Shown one piece after another: positions 1 through 11,252 of a stretch of 62,113 bases of DNA; the stretch's first letter is position 1, and each line of letters begins with the position of its first letter. Position numbers and translations under genes: made by a program. The notes beneath the pieces are model-generated. The model did not search any database. It was not told where the DNA came from and saw nothing but the letters and a program-made list of their open reading frames with translations. The stretch is from the NCBI GenBank assembly GCA_026989145.1, contig JALSJU010000063.1:1-62113 (forward strand), given 5' to 3'. Origin of the DNA: Thiotrichaceae bacterium. GTDB lineage: Bacteria; Pseudomonadota; Gammaproteobacteria; Thiotrichales; Thiotrichaceae.

Positions 1-1
1 T

Positions 2-1114
2 GATTTTGTAGATTTCCTCGATGGGCAAACTATTAATACCCAGATCGATGAGGTGACGGGGTTGAGTTCAACGGTTGTGACAGACCCTGCAGCTCGTGGA
101 GCGGGTTCAAAAGATCTTAACCCAATGATTCGTTTGTTGGATGATAAAGGTGAAGTACTGTTCTTTGATAACACTGAAATTCCTGTTCAATATCCTTTAG
201 CTGGTGGAGCTGTTGTTGGCTTAACTGCGGGCTCAAAAGTTGCGGTAGGTGATGTTTTGGCTCGCTTAGCGCAGGAGTCATCTAAGACGCGTGATATTAC
301 CGGTGGTTTGCCACGCGTAGCTGATATGTTTGAAGCGCGTAAGCCAAAGCAGCCAGCAATCTTGGCTGAAATCTCAGGTACCTTCTCTTGGGGTAGGGAA
401 ACAAAAGGTAAAAAGCGAATTGTAATAACGCCAGAAAAAGGTGATCACTACGAAGTGCTAATACCTAAGTGGCGTAACCTTGATGTTTTTGAAGGTGAGA
501 AAGTAGAAAAAGGTGAGATGATCGCTGATGGTGAGCCAAGTTCACATGATATTTTGAGATTATTAGGCCCGGTTGTGTTAGCTGAGCACTTGGTAAAAGA
601 AGTGCAGGAGGTCTATCGTTTACAAGGTGTAGGAATCAATGATAAGCATATTGAAATTATCACCCGTCAAATGATGCGAAAAGTAGTTATTCTGACTTCG
701 GGTGATAGTCGCATGCTGAAGGGGGAGCAACTTGATCATTGGGCGGTTGAAGAGGAGAATGAGAAGTTAATTGCACAGGGGAAATTACCTGCTACTTATG
801 ATCGAATCTTGCTAGGTATAACCAAGGCCTCGCTTGTTACCGATTCGTTTATTTCTGCTGCATCATTCCAAGAGACAACGCGTGTCTTGACAGAAGCTTC
901 GGTTCGTGGAGCACGAGATGACTTACTCGGGCTTAAAGAAAATGTAATCGTTGGTCGCTTGATTCCAGCGGGAACGGGTTTTAAGCATCATTTAGAGCGT
1001 CGTCGTAAACAGCAAGAAATGCAAGATCAGCTTGATGCGTTAGCTGCAGAGTCTGAAAAAATGAAAGCCGAAGCAGAACAAGCAAAAGAGCCAGAAGTAC
1101 CTGCTGGCGAATAG
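2..1114 (+). CDS. rpoC: RNA polymerase beta' subunit, C-terminal part (partial)
   Basis: C-terminal 370 residues of the RNA polymerase beta' subunit; the gene is open from the window edge, so the listed GTG at 53 is internal. The text matches the conserved beta' C-terminus: '[16 protein letters not shown]', 'AILAEISG', 'PHDILRL'-like 'SHDILRLLG', '[28 protein letters not shown]' (trigger-loop-proximal and jaw region) and '[14 protein letters not shown]'. The tail after that is short and rich in E, K and A. It sits directly upstream of the str operon, the usual gammaproteobacterial order, but a strong promoter separates it from rpsL. Confidence 0.97.
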   Translation, partial: DFVDFLDGQTINTQIDEVTGLSSTVVTDPAARGAGSKDLNPMIRLLDDKGEVLFFDNTEIPVQYPLAGGAVVGLTAGSKVAVGDVLARLAQESSKTRDITGGLPRVADMFEARKPKQPAILAEISGTFSWGRETKGKKRIVITPEKGDHYEVLIPKWRNLDVFEGEKVEKGEMIADGEPSSHDILRLLGPVVLAEHLVKEVQEVYRLQGVGINDKHIEIITRQMMRKVVILTSGDSRMLKGEQLDHWAVEEENEKLIAQGKLPATYDRILLGITKASLVTDSFISAASFQETTRVLTEASVRGARDDLLGLKENVIVGRLIPAGTGFKHHLERRRKQQEMQDQLDALAAESEKMKAEAEQAKEPEVPAGE

Positions 1115-1183
1115 GAAGGTCTTAGTGAGTGTTTAAGGCAACATTCTTTTTTAAAGAAAATTTGCTTTAAAGTAAAGTACTGT

Positions 1184-1222
1184 TTGACATGATAGCGTTG
1201 CGGTAATAGAATTCCGCGCCTT
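1184..1222 (+). promoter_or_regulatory. Strong sigma70 promoter of the str operon
   Basis: A perfect -35 TTGACA (1184-1189), a 17-bp spacer and a -10 TAGAAT (1207-1212, 5 of 6) are followed at once by the GC-rich discriminator TCCGCGCC. That combination is typical of stable-RNA and ribosomal protein promoters under stringent (ppGpp) control. The predicted start, about 1219, gives rpsL a leader of roughly 88 nt. Confidence 0.8.
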
Positions 1223-1248
1223 TATCACGGTGACAGTTGTTAATTGTG

Positions 1249-1276
1249 CCAAGACTTTTTGATTGAAAGGTCTTGG
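1249..1276 (+). promoter_or_regulatory. Hairpin in the rpsL leader
   Basis: CCAAGAC (1249-1255) and GTCTTGG (1270-1276) form a perfect 7-bp stem in the 5' untranslated leader of rpsL, about 30 nt before the start codon. It overlaps the upstream extension of the rpsL reading frame, which argues that the extension is not coding. A regulatory role is inferred only from position. Confidence 0.35.
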
Positions 1277-1306
1277 ATCGAAAATACGAGTTGGAGAACA
1301 TTTTTA

Positions 1307-1681
1307 ATGTCTACTATTAATCAGTTGGTGCGTAAGCCGCGAAAGCGTAAAGCAGAAAAAAGTAATGTACCTGCTTTGGAAGCGTGTCCGCAAAGACGTG
1401 GTGTATGTACGCGCGTATATACAACGACACCAAAAAAGCCGAACTCAGCAATGCGTAAAGTTGCTCGTGTTCGATTAACGAATGGTTTTGAAGTCAGTAG
1501 TTATATTGGTGGTGAAGGTCATAATCTACAGGAGCACTCCGTAGTATTGATTCGTGGTGGTCGTGTGAAAGATTTGCCGGGTGTACGTTATCATGTAGTT
1601 CGTGGTTCGTTAGATACGCAAGGTGTGCAAGAGCGTCGTCAGGGTCGTTCAAAGTATGGTGCTAAGCGTCCTAAGTCTTAA
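1307..1681 (+). CDS. rpsL: 30S ribosomal protein S12
   Basis: S12, the decoding-centre protein, first gene of the str operon. The ORF track begins at 1244, but the S12 start [13 protein letters not shown] is at the ATG at 1307, preceded by GGAGA at 1293-1297; this gives the normal 124 residues. The streptomycin-relevant loops look wild type ('TTPKKPNSA' and '[11 protein letters not shown]'), including the 'LPGVRY' region that carries the methylthiolated Asp in many bacteria. Read with rpsG, 55 nt downstream. Confidence 0.98.
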   Translation: MSTINQLVRKPRKRKAEKSNVPALEACPQRRGVCTRVYTTTPKKPNSAMRKVARVRLTNGFEVSSYIGGEGHNLQEHSVVLIRGGRVKDLPGVRYHVVRGSLDTQGVQERRQGRSKYGAKRPKS

Positions 1682-1733
1682 CTTAAGTCGTAGATGTATT
1701 GTTGAATAATAGTAAACAAAATTAAGAGAGTAG

Positions 1734-2207
<474 letters not shown>

Positions 2208-2241
2208 TTTGAGCATAGGAAGTTAGAAATAAGGAAATATT

Positions 2242-4344
2242 GTGGCTCGTATAACTCCACTTGATCGGTATCGCAATGTCGGAATAATGGCGCATATCGA
2301 TGCAGGCAAGACGACCACCACAGAACGTGTTTTGTTCTATACAGGTGTTTCTCACAAGATAGGTGAGGTACATGATGGTGCTGCAACCATGGACTGGATG
2401 GAGCAGGAGCAGGAACGCGGAATTACTATAACCTCGGCAGCAACTACCTGTTTCTGGGAGGGTATGAGTAAACAATTTGATCAACATCGAGTTAATATTA
2501 TCGATACACCGGGTCATGTAGACTTCACCATAGAAGTGGAGCGTTCGCTGAGAGTTTTAGATGGTGCTGTGGCAGTTTTCTGTGCGGTTGGTGGTGTTGA
2601 GCCGCAATCTGAAACAGTTTGGCGGCAAGCTAATAAATATCAAGTTCCGCGTATTGCATTTGTTAATAAGATGGATCGTATTGGTGCTGACTTTTTACGA
2701 GTTCTAGATCAAATGCGAGAACGATTAGGTGCAAACCCTGTGCCTTTACAAATCGCTATTGGCGCAGAAGATGAGTTTAAAGGTGTCGTTGACCTGATAC
2801 AGATGAAGGCAATTGACTGGAGCGATGAGGATAAGGGTGTTTCTTATACTTTGACGGATATTCCAGTTGAATTGCAATTCGAGGCAGAACGGTGGCGTGA
2901 GGTAATGGTTGAAGCTGCTGCAGAGGCTAATGAGGTTTTAATGAATGCGTACTTAGAAGAGGGTGATCTTAGTGCTGAGCAAATTCATCAAGGTCTTCGT
3001 ATTCGTACCCTGGCAGGAGAGATAATTCCAGCGTTGTGTGGTTCAGCCTTTAAGAATAAAGGTGTACAGGCGATGCTGGATGCTATTGTCTCCTATTTGC
3101 CTTCGCCATTAGATGTGCCGGCAGTAACCGGTAGTTTAAATGAAGGTTCTGATGCAGGTAAAGAGATTGAGAGAAAAGCATCAGATGATGAGCCTTTTTC
3201 TTCGCTTGCTTTCAAGATTGCAACGGATCCTTATGTGGGTACGTTGACTTTTTTTAGGGTCTATTCTGGAGTTTTGAGAGCCGGTGAGATGGTTTTAAAT
3301 CCATTAAAAGGCAAGCGTGAAAGAGTGGGGCGCATTTTGCAAATGCATTCTAACTCGCGAGAAGAAGTAAAAGAGGTTCGGGCAGGTGATATCGCTGCGG
3401 CAGTTGGTTTGAAAGATGTTACAACGGGTGATACCTTGTGTGATAAGTCTAATCCAATTATTTTGGAGCGAATGGAATTTCCAGAGCCTGTAATTTCGGT
3501 TGCGGTTGAGCCAAAAACCACAGCTGATCAAGATAAAATGTCATTAGCATTAAGTAAGCTGGCGCAAGAAGATCCGACCTTTAAAGTGCGTACGGATGAG
3601 GATACAGGACAAACGATAATTTCTGGGATGGGTGAGTTGCATCTGGATATTATAATTGATCGGATGAAGCGTGAATTTGATGTTGAGGCTAATGTTGGTA
3701 ATCCACAGGTTTCATATCGAGAATGTATCCGAAAAGCGGTTGAGGCTGAGGGAAAATTTATTCGTGAAACTGTCGGTAAGAGTCATTATGGTCATGTGAA
3801 AATTAAGCTTGAGCCTATATCAGAAGGCTCGGGCTATGAATTTGAAAATGCGCTAATGGATGGTGTATTGCTAAAGGAATATATTCCAGCAGTTGATAGT
3901 GGTATGGAAGAGCAGTTAAGTAACGGTGTCATTGCTGGATGTCCTTTGGTTGATGTAAAAGTTACTTTGGTTGATGGTTCGTATCATGATGTTGATTCGA
4001 GTGAAATGTCATTTAAAGTAGCGGGTTCGTTAGCGATTAGAAATGCGGTACTTGGGGCAGATCCAACTATTTTGGAGCCTGTTATGCAGGTGGAGGTGGT
4101 TGTTCCTGAAGATAATATGGGTGATGTCATGGGTGATTTAACGCGTCGTCGTGGTGTTGTTCAAGGTATGGATGAGGCTCCTTCGGGTAAAATTATCCGT
4201 GCTGAAGTTCCGTTGTCTGAAATGTTTGGATATTCAACAGCCTTGAGGTCAGCCACTCAAGGTAGAGCAAGTTATTCGATGGAGTTTTTAAAATATGCGG
4301 AAGTGCCAAAATTGGTAGCTGATGCGATGGTTAATTTTAGTTAG
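2242..4344 (+). CDS. fusA: Translation elongation factor G
   Basis: EF-G, the GTPase that drives ribosomal translocation; 700 residues, normal length. It starts at a GTG with AAGGA 9-13 nt upstream. G motifs are intact: '[19 protein letters not shown]' (G1), '[10 protein letters not shown]' (G2), 'DTPGHVDF' (G3), 'NKMDR' (G4) and 'GSAFKNKG' (G5). The C-terminal domain has '[17 protein letters not shown]' and '[13 protein letters not shown]'. It is the third gene of the str operon and is followed by tuf. Confidence 0.98.
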   Translation: MARITPLDRYRNVGIMAHIDAGKTTTTERVLFYTGVSHKIGEVHDGAATMDWMEQEQERGITITSAATTCFWEGMSKQFDQHRVNIIDTPGHVDFTIEVERSLRVLDGAVAVFCAVGGVEPQSETVWRQANKYQVPRIAFVNKMDRIGADFLRVLDQMRERLGANPVPLQIAIGAEDEFKGVVDLIQMKAIDWSDEDKGVSYTLTDIPVELQFEAERWREVMVEAAAEANEVLMNAYLEEGDLSAEQIHQGLRIRTLAGEIIPALCGSAFKNKGVQAMLDAIVSYLPSPLDVPAVTGSLNEGSDAGKEIERKASDDEPFSSLAFKIATDPYVGTLTFFRVYSGVLRAGEMVLNPLKGKRERVGRILQMHSNSREEVKEVRAGDIAAAVGLKDVTTGDTLCDKSNPIILERMEFPEPVISVAVEPKTTADQDKMSLALSKLAQEDPTFKVRTDEDTGQTIISGMGELHLDIIIDRMKREFDVEANVGNPQVSYRECIRKAVEAEGKFIRETVGKSHYGHVKIKLEPISEGSGYEFENALMDGVLLKEYIPAVDSGMEEQLSNGVIAGCPLVDVKVTLVDGSYHDVDSSEMSFKVAGSLAIRNAVLGADPTILEPVMQVEVVVPEDNMGDVMGDLTRRRGVVQGMDEAPSGKIIRAEVPLSEMFGYSTALRSATQGRASYSMEFLKYAEVPKLVADAMVNFS

Positions 4345-4372
4345 TGCTTAATTGGTAAGCTAAGTGTAATAA

Positions 4373-4389
4373 TGCCAAAATATTTGGCA
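4373..4389 (+). promoter_or_regulatory. Small palindrome in the fusA-tuf gap
   Basis: TGCCAAA-ATA-TTTGGCA is a perfect 7-bp hairpin within the 62-nt gap, ending 4 bp before the AAGAGG Shine-Dalgarno of tuf. It has no U tract, so it is not a terminator; it could be an mRNA processing or stability site. Confidence 0.3.
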
Positions 4390-4406
4390 GTTAAGAGGTG
4401 ATAGTC

Positions 4407-5591
4407 ATGTCCAAGGAAAAGTTTGAGCGTAATAAGCCCCACGTCAACGTGGGTACAATTGGTCATGTAGATCATGGGAAAACAACCTTAACTGCCGCGC
4501 TTACGAAAGTAATGGCGGAAAAAATGGGTGGTGAAGTTAAGGCCTTTGATGAAATTGATAATGCGCCAGAGGAAAAGGCACGTGGTATCACAATCTCTAC
4601 GTCTCACGTGGAGTATGAGTCAGATACACGCCACTACGCTCATGTAGATTGCCCGGGTCACGCTGATTACGTAAAGAATATGATTACAGGTGCTGCGCAG
4701 ATGGATGGTGCTATTCTTGTTGTTTCTGCAGCAGATGGTCCGATGCCTCAAACACGTGAGCATATCCTGCTCTCGCGTCAGGTTGGTGTTCCATATATCG
4801 TGGTTTTCATGAATAAAGCCGATATGGTTGATGATGAAGAGTTACTTGAACTTGTAGAAATGGAAGTGCGTGAGCTATTGGATATGTACGAGTTCCCAGG
4901 TGATGATACACCTATTATTACAGGTTCTGCTCTTAAGGCGCTTGAAGGTGATGAGAAGTATGTGGAAAAAATTGTTGAGCTAGTAAGTGCGCTTGATACA
5001 TATATTCCTGAGCCAGAGCGTGCAGTAGATGGTGATTATTTAATGCCTGTTGAGGATGTGTTTTCGATTTCAGGACGCGGGACAGTTGTAACTGGTCGTA
5101 TTGAGCGTGGTATCGTACACGTAGGTGATGATATTGAGATCGTAGGGATCAAGGATACGCAAACATCTACTTGTACGGGTGTTGAAATGTTCCGTAAATT
5201 GCTTGATGAAGGTCAAGCGGGTGATAATGTTGGTGTTCTGCTTCGTGGTACAAAACGTGAAGATGTTGAGCGTGGCCAGGTTCTTTGTAAGCCGGGATCG
5301 ATTACTCCGCATACAAAATTTGAAGCAGAAGTATATGTATTGTCAAAAGATGAGGGTGGTCGTCACACACCATTTTTCGATGGGTATCGTCCGCAGTTCT
5401 ATTTTAGAACAACTGATATTACGGGAGCCTGTGATTTGCCTGAAGGAACAGAAATGGTAATGCCAGGTGATAATGTAAAAATCGTGGTAACACTGATTAA
5501 TCCGATAGCAATGGATGATGGTTTGCGTTTTGCGATCCGTGAAGGTGGTCGTACGGTTGGTGCAGGTGTTGTTGCTAAGATTGTTGAGTGA
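4407..5591 (+). CDS. tuf: Translation elongation factor Tu
   Basis: EF-Tu delivers aminoacyl-tRNA to the ribosome. The upstream GTG at 4398 in the ORF track is rejected: [20 protein letters not shown] starts at the ATG at 4407 with AAGAGG 9 nt upstream, giving 394 residues like E. coli. GTPase motifs are intact: '[13 protein letters not shown]', 'RGITI', 'DCPGHADY', 'NKADM'. One residue is worth noting: the usual second-nucleotide motif 'NKCD' reads 'NKAD'. It is the only tuf in the window; rpsJ follows after 52 nt. Confidence 0.98.
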   Translation: MSKEKFERNKPHVNVGTIGHVDHGKTTLTAALTKVMAEKMGGEVKAFDEIDNAPEEKARGITISTSHVEYESDTRHYAHVDCPGHADYVKNMITGAAQMDGAILVVSAADGPMPQTREHILLSRQVGVPYIVVFMNKADMVDDEELLELVEMEVRELLDMYEFPGDDTPIITGSALKALEGDEKYVEKIVELVSALDTYIPEPERAVDGDYLMPVEDVFSISGRGTVVTGRIERGIVHVGDDIEIVGIKDTQTSTCTGVEMFRKLLDEGQAGDNVGVLLRGTKREDVERGQVLCKPGSITPHTKFEAEVYVLSKDEGGRHTPFFDGYRPQFYFRTTDITGACDLPEGTEMVMPGDNVKIVVTLINPIAMDDGLRFAIREGGRTVGAGVVAKIVE

Positions 5592-5643
5592 AATAACTTG
5601 TGCTTATGGATGCAATAAAATTTAATTTAAGTGAGTAAATAAT

Positions 5644-5955
5644 ATGTCAGGTCAAAAAATTCGGATTCGTTTAAAATCATTCGATCATAAATTAATCGAT
5701 CGTTCTGCTAGCGAAATCGTAGAAACGGCAAAAAGGACTGGTGCAAGAGTAAAAGGTCCTATCCCGCTGCCTACGCGTAAGGAGCGATTTACTATTTTGG
5801 TGTCTCCGCATGTAAATAAGGATGCTAGAGATCAATATGAAATTCGTACTCATAAGCGTTTAATGGATATCGTGGAACCTACTGATAGAACGGTAGATGC
5901 GCTAATGAAGCTAGATCTTGCAACCGGTGTTGATGTGCAAATTAAGCTTACTTAA
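5644..5955 (+). CDS. rpsJ: 30S ribosomal protein S10 (NusE)
   Basis: S10, 30S head protein and NusE partner in antitermination. It is 103 residues, beginning [34 protein letters not shown], with the conserved loop '[35 protein letters not shown]'. It lies 52 nt after tuf and 263 nt before rplC, so it appears to be the last gene of the str transcript rather than the first of an S10 operon. That is the opposite of E. coli, where the L4-regulated leader precedes rpsJ. Confidence 0.97.
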   Translation: MSGQKIRIRLKSFDHKLIDRSASEIVETAKRTGARVKGPIPLPTRKERFTILVSPHVNKDARDQYEIRTHKRLMDIVEPTDRTVDALMKLDLATGVDVQIKLT

Positions 5956-6071
5956 AGGTTGGTGGTAAGTTAAAAACAGATCGATTTACTATGTGTCTAT
6001 GTTGTTTTTTTATTCTTAATAATTAATGAATAAAAGATGAATATAAAGTTCCATAAGGTAAAAATATCTGG

Positions 6072-6180
6072 CATAATGCGCGCCTTTCTTTGGATTGCTA
6101 ATCACTTTATGGGTGTTAAGCCTTGTATTGAAAGTAAAAAAGAAATGAATGTAAATTATTAAAGGCTTGTGTAGTTTTTT
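6072..6180 (+). promoter_or_regulatory. Candidate promoter and attenuator-like leader before rplC
   Basis: CATAAT (6072-6077, 5 of 6 to the -10 consensus) runs into the GC-rich discriminator GCGCGCC, like the rpsL promoter; the -35 (around 6049 TTCCAT) is weak. Downstream, AAGCCTT (6118-6124) pairs with AAGGCTT (6162-6168), and TTTTTT follows at 6175-6180, the layout of an attenuator with a long loop. The rest of the 263-nt gap shows no gene. An L4-type autoregulatory leader is an inference from position. Confidence 0.5.
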
Positions 6181-6218
6181 ATCGCGAGTATGAATTTAAA
6201 GATTAATGAGGTGGCCAT

Positions 6219-6851
6219 ATGGCAATCAGTCTGCTGGGTTCTAAAGTTGGAATGACCCGCATATATAATGAGGAAGGTAGTGCTATGCCTGTAACGGTGT
6301 TGCAGATGTTACCAAATCGTATTTCTCAGCTTAAGACGGTTGAGTCAGATGGTTATTCGGCTATTCAATTAACTGTGGGTGTAAAGAAATCATCCAAGGT
6401 TAATAAGCCAAGTTCTGGTCATTATGCGAAAGCTTCAGTTGAAGCAGGCGTATTTACCAAAGAATCAAGAGTTAATTCAACTGATGAGTACAAGTTGGGT
6501 GCTGATATTACCTTGGATATCTTTGAAGAAGGTCAAAAGGTTGATGTTACTGGTACAACTATAGGAAAGGGTTTTGCTGGAGTGTTAAAGCGCTATAACT
6601 TTGCGGGTAAAGATGCGACGCATGGTAACTCCATTAACCATAGAACGCCTGGTTCTATAGGTCAAAACCAAACCCCTGGTCGTGTATTTAAGGGGAAGAA
6701 AATGTCCGGTCACATGGGTGCTGTAAAGCAGACAACGCAAAGTTTAACAGTTGTGCGAGTTGATCTTGATAAGAACTTACTGTTAGTCAAGGGCGCTGTG
6801 CCTGGTGCTCGTGGTGGAAATGTTCTTGTGAAGTCGGCAGTTAAAGGTTAG
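6219..6851 (+). CDS. rplC: 50S ribosomal protein L3
   Basis: L3 binds 23S rRNA early in assembly and reaches the peptidyl transferase centre. It is 210 residues, beginning [20 protein letters not shown]. The extended loop '[33 protein letters not shown]' includes the gammaproteobacterial 'GQNQTPG' site whose Gln is methylated by PrmB in E. coli. AATGAGGTGG precedes the ATG. First gene of the run from rplC to rplQ; rplD follows 5 nt later. Confidence 0.97.
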   Translation: MAISLLGSKVGMTRIYNEEGSAMPVTVLQMLPNRISQLKTVESDGYSAIQLTVGVKKSSKVNKPSSGHYAKASVEAGVFTKESRVNSTDEYKLGADITLDIFEEGQKVDVTGTTIGKGFAGVLKRYNFAGKDATHGNSINHRTPGSIGQNQTPGRVFKGKKMSGHMGAVKQTTQSLTVVRVDLDKNLLLVKGAVPGARGGNVLVKSAVKG

Positions 6852-6856
6852 ATGCA

Positions 6857-7459
6857 ATGAAATTAAATAATATTGATGGTAAAGCAATTGCTCTTGATGA
6901 CGCTGTGTTTGCTAAAGATTACAATGAAACGCTAGTTCATCAGGCTGTTGTCGCTTATATGGCTGCAGGTCGAGCAGGAACAAAAGCGCAGAAGACGCGA
7001 TCGGATGTAAGTGGTGGTGGTGCTAAGCCTTGGAATCAAAAAGGCACGGGTCGCGCACGAGCAGGTACAAGTCGTGGGCCACTTTGGCGGAAAGGTGGTG
7101 TGACGTTTGCTGCTAGGCCACGTGATTATTCTCAAAAGCTAAATAAGAAAATGTATCGTGCTGCAATGTGCTCAATATTTTCCGAATTGGCAAGATCTGA
7201 ATCTTTGATTATCGTTGATGGTTTTGATGTTAAAGATTCAAAGACTAAATCAATGGTTGCTCAGTTAGAGAAGTATGATACAAAGAGTGCATTGTTGGTC
7301 GGTGAAGAGTCGGATAAGAATGTTTCTCTGTCAATTCGAAATATTCCGAATTGTGATGTTTCGACAATATCAGGTTTGAATCCGGTAAACTTAGTTGCAC
7401 ATGATAAGGTGGTTGTTACTGAGTCTGCAATTGTGAAAATTCAGGAGTGGTTATCATGA
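6857..7459 (+). CDS. rplD: 50S ribosomal protein L4
   Basis: L4 lines the peptide exit tunnel and, in E. coli, represses its own operon and inhibits RNase E. It is 200 residues; the tunnel loop is visible as '[34 protein letters not shown]'. Its stop codon overlaps the rplW start as ATGA, so the two are likely translationally coupled. If an L4-responsive leader exists here, the rpsJ-rplC gap is the obvious place. Confidence 0.97.
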   Translation: MKLNNIDGKAIALDDAVFAKDYNETLVHQAVVAYMAAGRAGTKAQKTRSDVSGGGAKPWNQKGTGRARAGTSRGPLWRKGGVTFAARPRDYSQKLNKKMYRAAMCSIFSELARSESLIIVDGFDVKDSKTKSMVAQLEKYDTKSALLVGEESDKNVSLSIRNIPNCDVSTISGLNPVNLVAHDKVVVTESAIVKIQEWLS

Positions 7460-7764
7460 GTGTGCTTAATAGCAATGAAGAACGCTTGTATCATGTTGTT
7501 TACGGCCCGCATGTTACTGAAAAAGCAGTTTCTGCTTCTGAGTCAAATATACACGTGTTTAAAGTGTCGGTTAGTGCAACTAAACGAGAGATAAAATCAG
7601 CAGTTCAGGTTCTATTTGAAGTTGAAGTGGATGATGTGAGAACTGTTAATGTTAAAGGTAAGGCTAAGGCGTTCGGTAAGCGTCAAGGCAAGCGTAAGAA
7701 TTGGAAGAAGGCTTATGTTAGGTTGGCCGAAGGTTCGTCATTAGATCTAGGTGCGGAGGCATAA
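7456..7764 (+). CDS. rplW: 50S ribosomal protein L23
   Basis: L23 sits at the tunnel exit and docks trigger factor and SRP. The correct start is the ATG at 7456 ([25 protein letters not shown]), overlapping the L4 stop as ATGA, giving 102 residues; the track start at 7447 lies inside rplD. Conserved features are 'GPHVTEKA' and '[26 protein letters not shown]'. rplB starts 2 nt after its stop. Confidence 0.96.
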   Translation: MSVLNSNEERLYHVVYGPHVTEKAVSASESNIHVFKVSVSATKREIKSAVQVLFEVEVDDVRTVNVKGKAKAFGKRQGKRKNWKKAYVRLAEGSSLDLGAEA

Positions 7765-7766
7765 GT

Positions 7767-8597
7767 ATGGCTACAGTAAAAATGAAACCAACTTCACCTG
7801 GGCGTCGTCATCAGGTTAGAGTTGTAAATAGTGATTTGCACAAAGGTAAGCCGCATAAGGCTTTGTTAGAAAAGAAGAGTAAGTCAGGTGGGCGTAATAA
7901 TAATGGTCGCATTACAACCCGTCATATTGGTGGTGGCCATAAGCAACATTATCGTTTGGTTGACTTTAAACGGAATGATAAAGATGGAATTGCTGCGGTT
8001 GTTGAGACAATTGAGTATGATCCTAATCGAACCGCTAATATTGCATTGTTAAGGTTTTCAGATGGTGAGCGTCGCTATATTATCGCGCCAAAAGGATTAC
8101 GCGCTGATGATAAGGTTGTGTCAGGTTCTGAAGCTTCTATAGCGGCAGGTAATTGTATGGAATTGCGTAGTATGCCGGTTGGTACAGTGGTTCATTGTGT
8201 TGAAATGAAGCCTGGTAAAGGTGCGCAAATCGCGCGTAGTGCGGGAACCTCTGCTCAGCTTATTGCTCGCGAGGGTCGATACTCAACTTTACGTTTGCGA
8301 TCAGGTGAAATGAGAAAAGTGCCTTCAAGTTGTCGTGCGACAGTTGGTGAGGTCAGTAACTCTGAGCATGCCTTAATTAAACTCGGTAAAGCTGGAGCTA
8401 GTCGTCATCGTGGAATTCGTCCAACTGTTCGTGGTGTAGTTATGAATCCTGTAGATCATCCGCATGGTGGCGGTGAGGGTAAAACATCAGGTGGTCGTCA
8501 CCCAGTTTCACCTTGGGGTACACCAACAAAAGGTTATAAAACACGTAAAAATAAACGTACTGATCACTTGATTGTACGTCGTAGAGATAAGAGGTAG
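7767..8597 (+). CDS. rplB: 50S ribosomal protein L2
   Basis: L2 is needed for subunit association and peptidyl transferase centre assembly. It is 276 residues, normal length. Conserved parts: '[27 protein letters not shown]' near the N-terminus and '[29 protein letters not shown]' near the C-terminus, including the essential His in 'DHPHGGG'. Tightly spaced between rplW and rpsS. Confidence 0.98.
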   Translation: MATVKMKPTSPGRRHQVRVVNSDLHKGKPHKALLEKKSKSGGRNNNGRITTRHIGGGHKQHYRLVDFKRNDKDGIAAVVETIEYDPNRTANIALLRFSDGERRYIIAPKGLRADDKVVSGSEASIAAGNCMELRSMPVGTVVHCVEMKPGKGAQIARSAGTSAQLIAREGRYSTLRLRSGEMRKVPSSCRATVGEVSNSEHALIKLGKAGASRHRGIRPTVRGVVMNPVDHPHGGGEGKTSGGRHPVSPWGTPTKGYKTRKNKRTDHLIVRRRDKR

Positions 8598-8602
8598 TCG
8601 CG

Positions 8603-8869
8603 GTGCCACGTTCATTAAAAAAAGGTCCATTTATAGATCATCATTTGATGGCTAAAGTATTAAAGGCAGTTGATGCTAATGATCGTAAGCCAATAAAAAC
8701 ATGGTCGCGTAGATCAATGGTCATTCCAGAGATGGTTGGTTTAACAATTGCAATTCACAATGGTCGTCAGCATGTTCCTATTTTAATTAATGAGCATATG
8801 GTAGGTCATAAGTTAGGTGAGTTTTCTCCAACACGTATGTATCGTGGTCATACTGCAGATAAGAGTTAG
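8603..8869 (+). CDS. rpsS: 30S ribosomal protein S19
   Basis: S19, a 30S head protein near the A-site finger; 88 residues, slightly shorter than the E. coli form at the C-terminus. It begins at a GTG codon ([15 protein letters not shown]), preceded by AAGAGGTAG. Family motifs '[15 protein letters not shown]' and '[16 protein letters not shown]' are present. rplV follows after 9 nt. Confidence 0.97.
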   Translation: MPRSLKKGPFIDHHLMAKVLKAVDANDRKPIKTWSRRSMVIPEMVGLTIAIHNGRQHVPILINEHMVGHKLGEFSPTRMYRGHTADKS

Positions 8870-8878
8870 GATAATATA

Positions 8879-9217
8879 ATGGAAGTAAATGCTAAATTAA
8901 AATTTGCTCGTATATCTCCGCAAAAGGCACGTCTTGTAGCTGATCAGGTGCGTGGTATGCCGGTAGATAAGGCTTTAGATATTTTGGCTTTTAGTCAAAA
9001 AAAATCGGCTGCAATAATTAAAAAGATTTTAGATTCTGCTATTGCAAACGCAGAGCATAATGAAGGTGCTGATATCGATGAGCTATCTGTAACTCGCGTT
9101 ATGGTAGATCAAGCTCCAACAATGAAACGTTTGCGTGCACGTGCAAAAGGTAGAGCAAATCGTATACTTAAACGGACGAGTCACATTACTCTTACCGTTG
9201 GCGATGGTGAGGTTTAA
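8879..9217 (+). CDS. rplV: 50S ribosomal protein L22
   Basis: L22 binds all 23S domains and its hairpin narrows the exit tunnel (a macrolide resistance site). It is 112 residues; '[27 protein letters not shown]' and the tip-forming '[24 protein letters not shown]' are recognisable, with no insertion or deletion obvious in the loop. It sits between rpsS and rpsC, 2 nt before rpsC. Confidence 0.97.
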   Translation: MEVNAKLKFARISPQKARLVADQVRGMPVDKALDILAFSQKKSAAIIKKILDSAIANAEHNEGADIDELSVTRVMVDQAPTMKRLRARAKGRANRILKRTSHITLTVGDGEV

Positions 9218-9219
9218 AT

Positions 9220-9909
9220 ATGGGTCAGAAAATACATCCAATTGGTTTTCGTCTAGGAATTGCCTCAGATTGGCGTTCAAAATGGTATGCGGAAGGCAAA
9301 GAATACGCTGAGTTCTTACATAAGGATATTGCAGTCAGAGAGTTTATCGAGAAGAAGCTTAAAAGCGCATCGGTGAGCCGAATACAAATTGAGCGCCCCG
9401 CTAAGTCTGCATTTGTAACAATACACACTGCACGCCCCGGTGTTGTGATTGGTAAAAAAGGCGAAGATATAGAAAAGCTACGTACAGAAACAGCTAGTAT
9501 GATGGGTCTGCATCCAAATAATGTTAAGGTTAATATTGAAGAGATTCGCAAGCCTGAATTAGATGCAAAATTAGTTGCGGAAGGTATTGCAAGTCAGCTA
9601 GAAAGACGTATTATGTTCCGCCGAGCTATGAAGCGAGCAGTAGGTAATGCGATGCGACTTGGAGCTCTAGGAATTAAAATTAGTTGTGGCGGTCGATTAA
9701 ATGGCGCTGAGATTGCTCGTACAGAATGGTATCGTGAAGGCAGAGTTCCTTTGCAGACCTTGCGTGCAGATATTGATTATTCTACAGCTAAAGCTCATAC
9801 CACATATGGTGTTATAGGTATTAAAGTGTGGATTTATAAAGGTGATGTTTTTGACCTAGAGCAAAAGAGAAACCAATCAGCTGGACGTGACAGCAAGAAG
9901 AAGAGATAG
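9220..9909 (+). CDS. rpsC: 30S ribosomal protein S3
   Basis: S3 forms part of the mRNA entry site helicase. It is 229 residues, starting [14 protein letters not shown], with a KH domain carrying the GxxG-type loop '[14 protein letters not shown]' and the C-terminal '[40 protein letters not shown]' block. ATG follows the rplV stop by 2 nt. Standard S10 gene order. Confidence 0.98.
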   Translation: MGQKIHPIGFRLGIASDWRSKWYAEGKEYAEFLHKDIAVREFIEKKLKSASVSRIQIERPAKSAFVTIHTARPGVVIGKKGEDIEKLRTETASMMGLHPNNVKVNIEEIRKPELDAKLVAEGIASQLERRIMFRRAMKRAVGNAMRLGALGIKISCGGRLNGAEIARTEWYREGRVPLQTLRADIDYSTAKAHTTYGVIGIKVWIYKGDVFDLEQKRNQSAGRDSKKKR

Positions 9910-9918
9910 AGGTCTGAA

Positions 9919-10332
9919 ATGTTACAGCCCAAAAGAACAAAATTCCGTAAGCAGTTCAAAGGAAGAAATCGTGGACTCGCTGTTACTGGAAGTAAGGTAA
10001 GCTTTGGTGAGTATGGTTTGAAAGCTGTTGGTCGTGGTCGTTTGACCGCGCGACAAATTGAAGCTGCTCGTCGTGCAATGACACGTCATATAAAGCGTGG
10101 TGGAAAAATTTGGATTCGAGTATTTCCAGATAAACCTATTACAAGTAAGCCATTGGAAGTAAGAATGGGTAAAGGTAAGGGTAATGTAGAATACTGGGTT
10201 TGCTTAATTCAACCTGGACGTGTGTTATATGAAATGGAAGGTGTTGATGAAACGATTGCAAGAGAAGCATTCGCATTAGCAGCTGCAAAATTACCTATTA
10301 AGACAGTATTTGTCACAAGGACGGTGATGTGA
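9919..10332 (+). CDS. rplP: 50S ribosomal protein L16
   Basis: L16 organises the A-site tRNA elbow region. It is 137 residues, beginning [19 protein letters not shown], with the conserved '[35 protein letters not shown]' segment that contains the Arg hydroxylated by YcfD/RoxA in E. coli. The stop TGA shares its A with the ATG of rpmC (TGATG), indicating coupling. Confidence 0.97.
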   Translation: MLQPKRTKFRKQFKGRNRGLAVTGSKVSFGEYGLKAVGRGRLTARQIEAARRAMTRHIKRGGKIWIRVFPDKPITSKPLEVRMGKGKGNVEYWVCLIQPGRVLYEMEGVDETIAREAFALAAAKLPIKTVFVTRTVM

Positions 10333-10538
10333 TGAAAGCAAGTGAACTACGTAATAAGAGTGAAGCTGAGTTATCAACGGAACTTTTGGAAAGTTTAAAA
10401 GAACAATTTGTATTCCGGATGCAGCGTTCTACTGGGCAGTTAAGTCGTCCTTCTGAAATGAAGAAGGTACGTTTAAAAATTGCACGGATTAAAACAATCA
10501 TGAACGAAATGAAGTCTACCGCTTCAGCTAACAGCTAG
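10332..10538 (+). CDS. rpmC: 50S ribosomal protein L29
   Basis: L29, a small alpha-helical protein at the tunnel exit next to L23. The ATG at 10332 overlaps the rplP stop by one base; the GTG at 10329 in the track is an alternative. It encodes 68 residues: [38 protein letters not shown], with the family's 'R-x(n)-ARIKTIM' end. It lies 9 nt before rpsQ. Confidence 0.95.
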   Translation: MKASELRNKSEAELSTELLESLKEQFVFRMQRSTGQLSRPSEMKKVRLKIARIKTIMNEMKSTASANS

Positions 10539-10547
10539 GTAAATACA

Positions 10548-10814
10548 ATGACAGAAAGTACAGCAAAAGTTGAACGCAGTATTACTGGAGAAGTTATCAG
10601 TAATAACATGGATAAGACCATTGTGGTAAAGGGTGAGCGTAAAGTTAAACACCCTCTTTATGGTAAATTTATCCGTCGTTCAACTAAGTATCATGCGCAT
10701 GATGCTAATAATGAATGCAATATTGGTGACGTGGTTATTATAAAAGAATGTCGGCCAATGTCTAAAACAAAGACATGGACTTTAATTAAAGTTGTAGATA
10801 AAAAAGCGTCATAA
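10548..10814 (+). CDS. rpsQ: 30S ribosomal protein S17
   Basis: S17, a 16S rRNA primary binder with an OB fold; 88 residues. Motifs '[39 protein letters not shown]' and '[24 protein letters not shown]' are typical. It ends the rplC-rpsQ stretch; 60 nt without a clear terminator separate it from rplN. Confidence 0.97.
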   Translation: MTESTAKVERSITGEVISNNMDKTIVVKGERKVKHPLYGKFIRRSTKYHAHDANNECNIGDVVIIKECRPMSKTKTWTLIKVVDKKAS

Positions 10815-10874
10815 GAGATTTGTTAAATTTACTTAAATTCTCAAAAGACCCGAACATAGAATTGGAATAAGAAC

Positions 10875-11243
10875 ATGATTCAGATGCAAACACAGCTTAA
10901 TATCGCTGATAATAGTGGTGCTCGTAGAGTGCAATGTATTAAAGTGCTCGGTGGCTCACACCGTCGCTATGCGGGTATTGGTGATATCATTAAAGTGAGT
11001 ATTAAAGAAGCGATACCACGCGGTAAAGTCAAAAAAGGCGACGTGTATACTGCTGTAGTTGTTAGAACTGCTAAAGGTGTTCGTCGTAAAGATGGATCTG
11101 CAGTACGTTTTGATGGTAATGCAGCTGTGTTGCTTAATTCTAAACTCGAGCCAATTGGTACACGTATTTTTGGCCCTGTTACTCGTGAGCTTCGTGATAA
11201 AAACTTTATGAAGATCATCTCACTAGCACCTGAAGTACTATAG
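10875..11243 (+). CDS. rplN: 50S ribosomal protein L14
   Basis: L14 contacts L19 and 16S rRNA in an intersubunit bridge and is the RsfS target. It is 122 residues, beginning [33 protein letters not shown], with '[22 protein letters not shown]' and '[28 protein letters not shown]'. First gene of the spc-type block, 9 nt before rplX. Confidence 0.98.
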   Translation: MIQMQTQLNIADNSGARRVQCIKVLGGSHRRYAGIGDIIKVSIKEAIPRGKVKKGDVYTAVVVRTAKGVRRKDGSAVRFDGNAAVLLNSKLEPIGTRIFGPVTRELRDKNFMKIISLAPEVL

Positions 11244-11252
11244 GTAGAAATC

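Noticed and set aside
1244-1306. Upstream extension of the rpsL frame
   Set aside because: The 21 extra residues do not belong to S12, they overlap the leader hairpin, and GGAGA sits correctly before the ATG at 1307.
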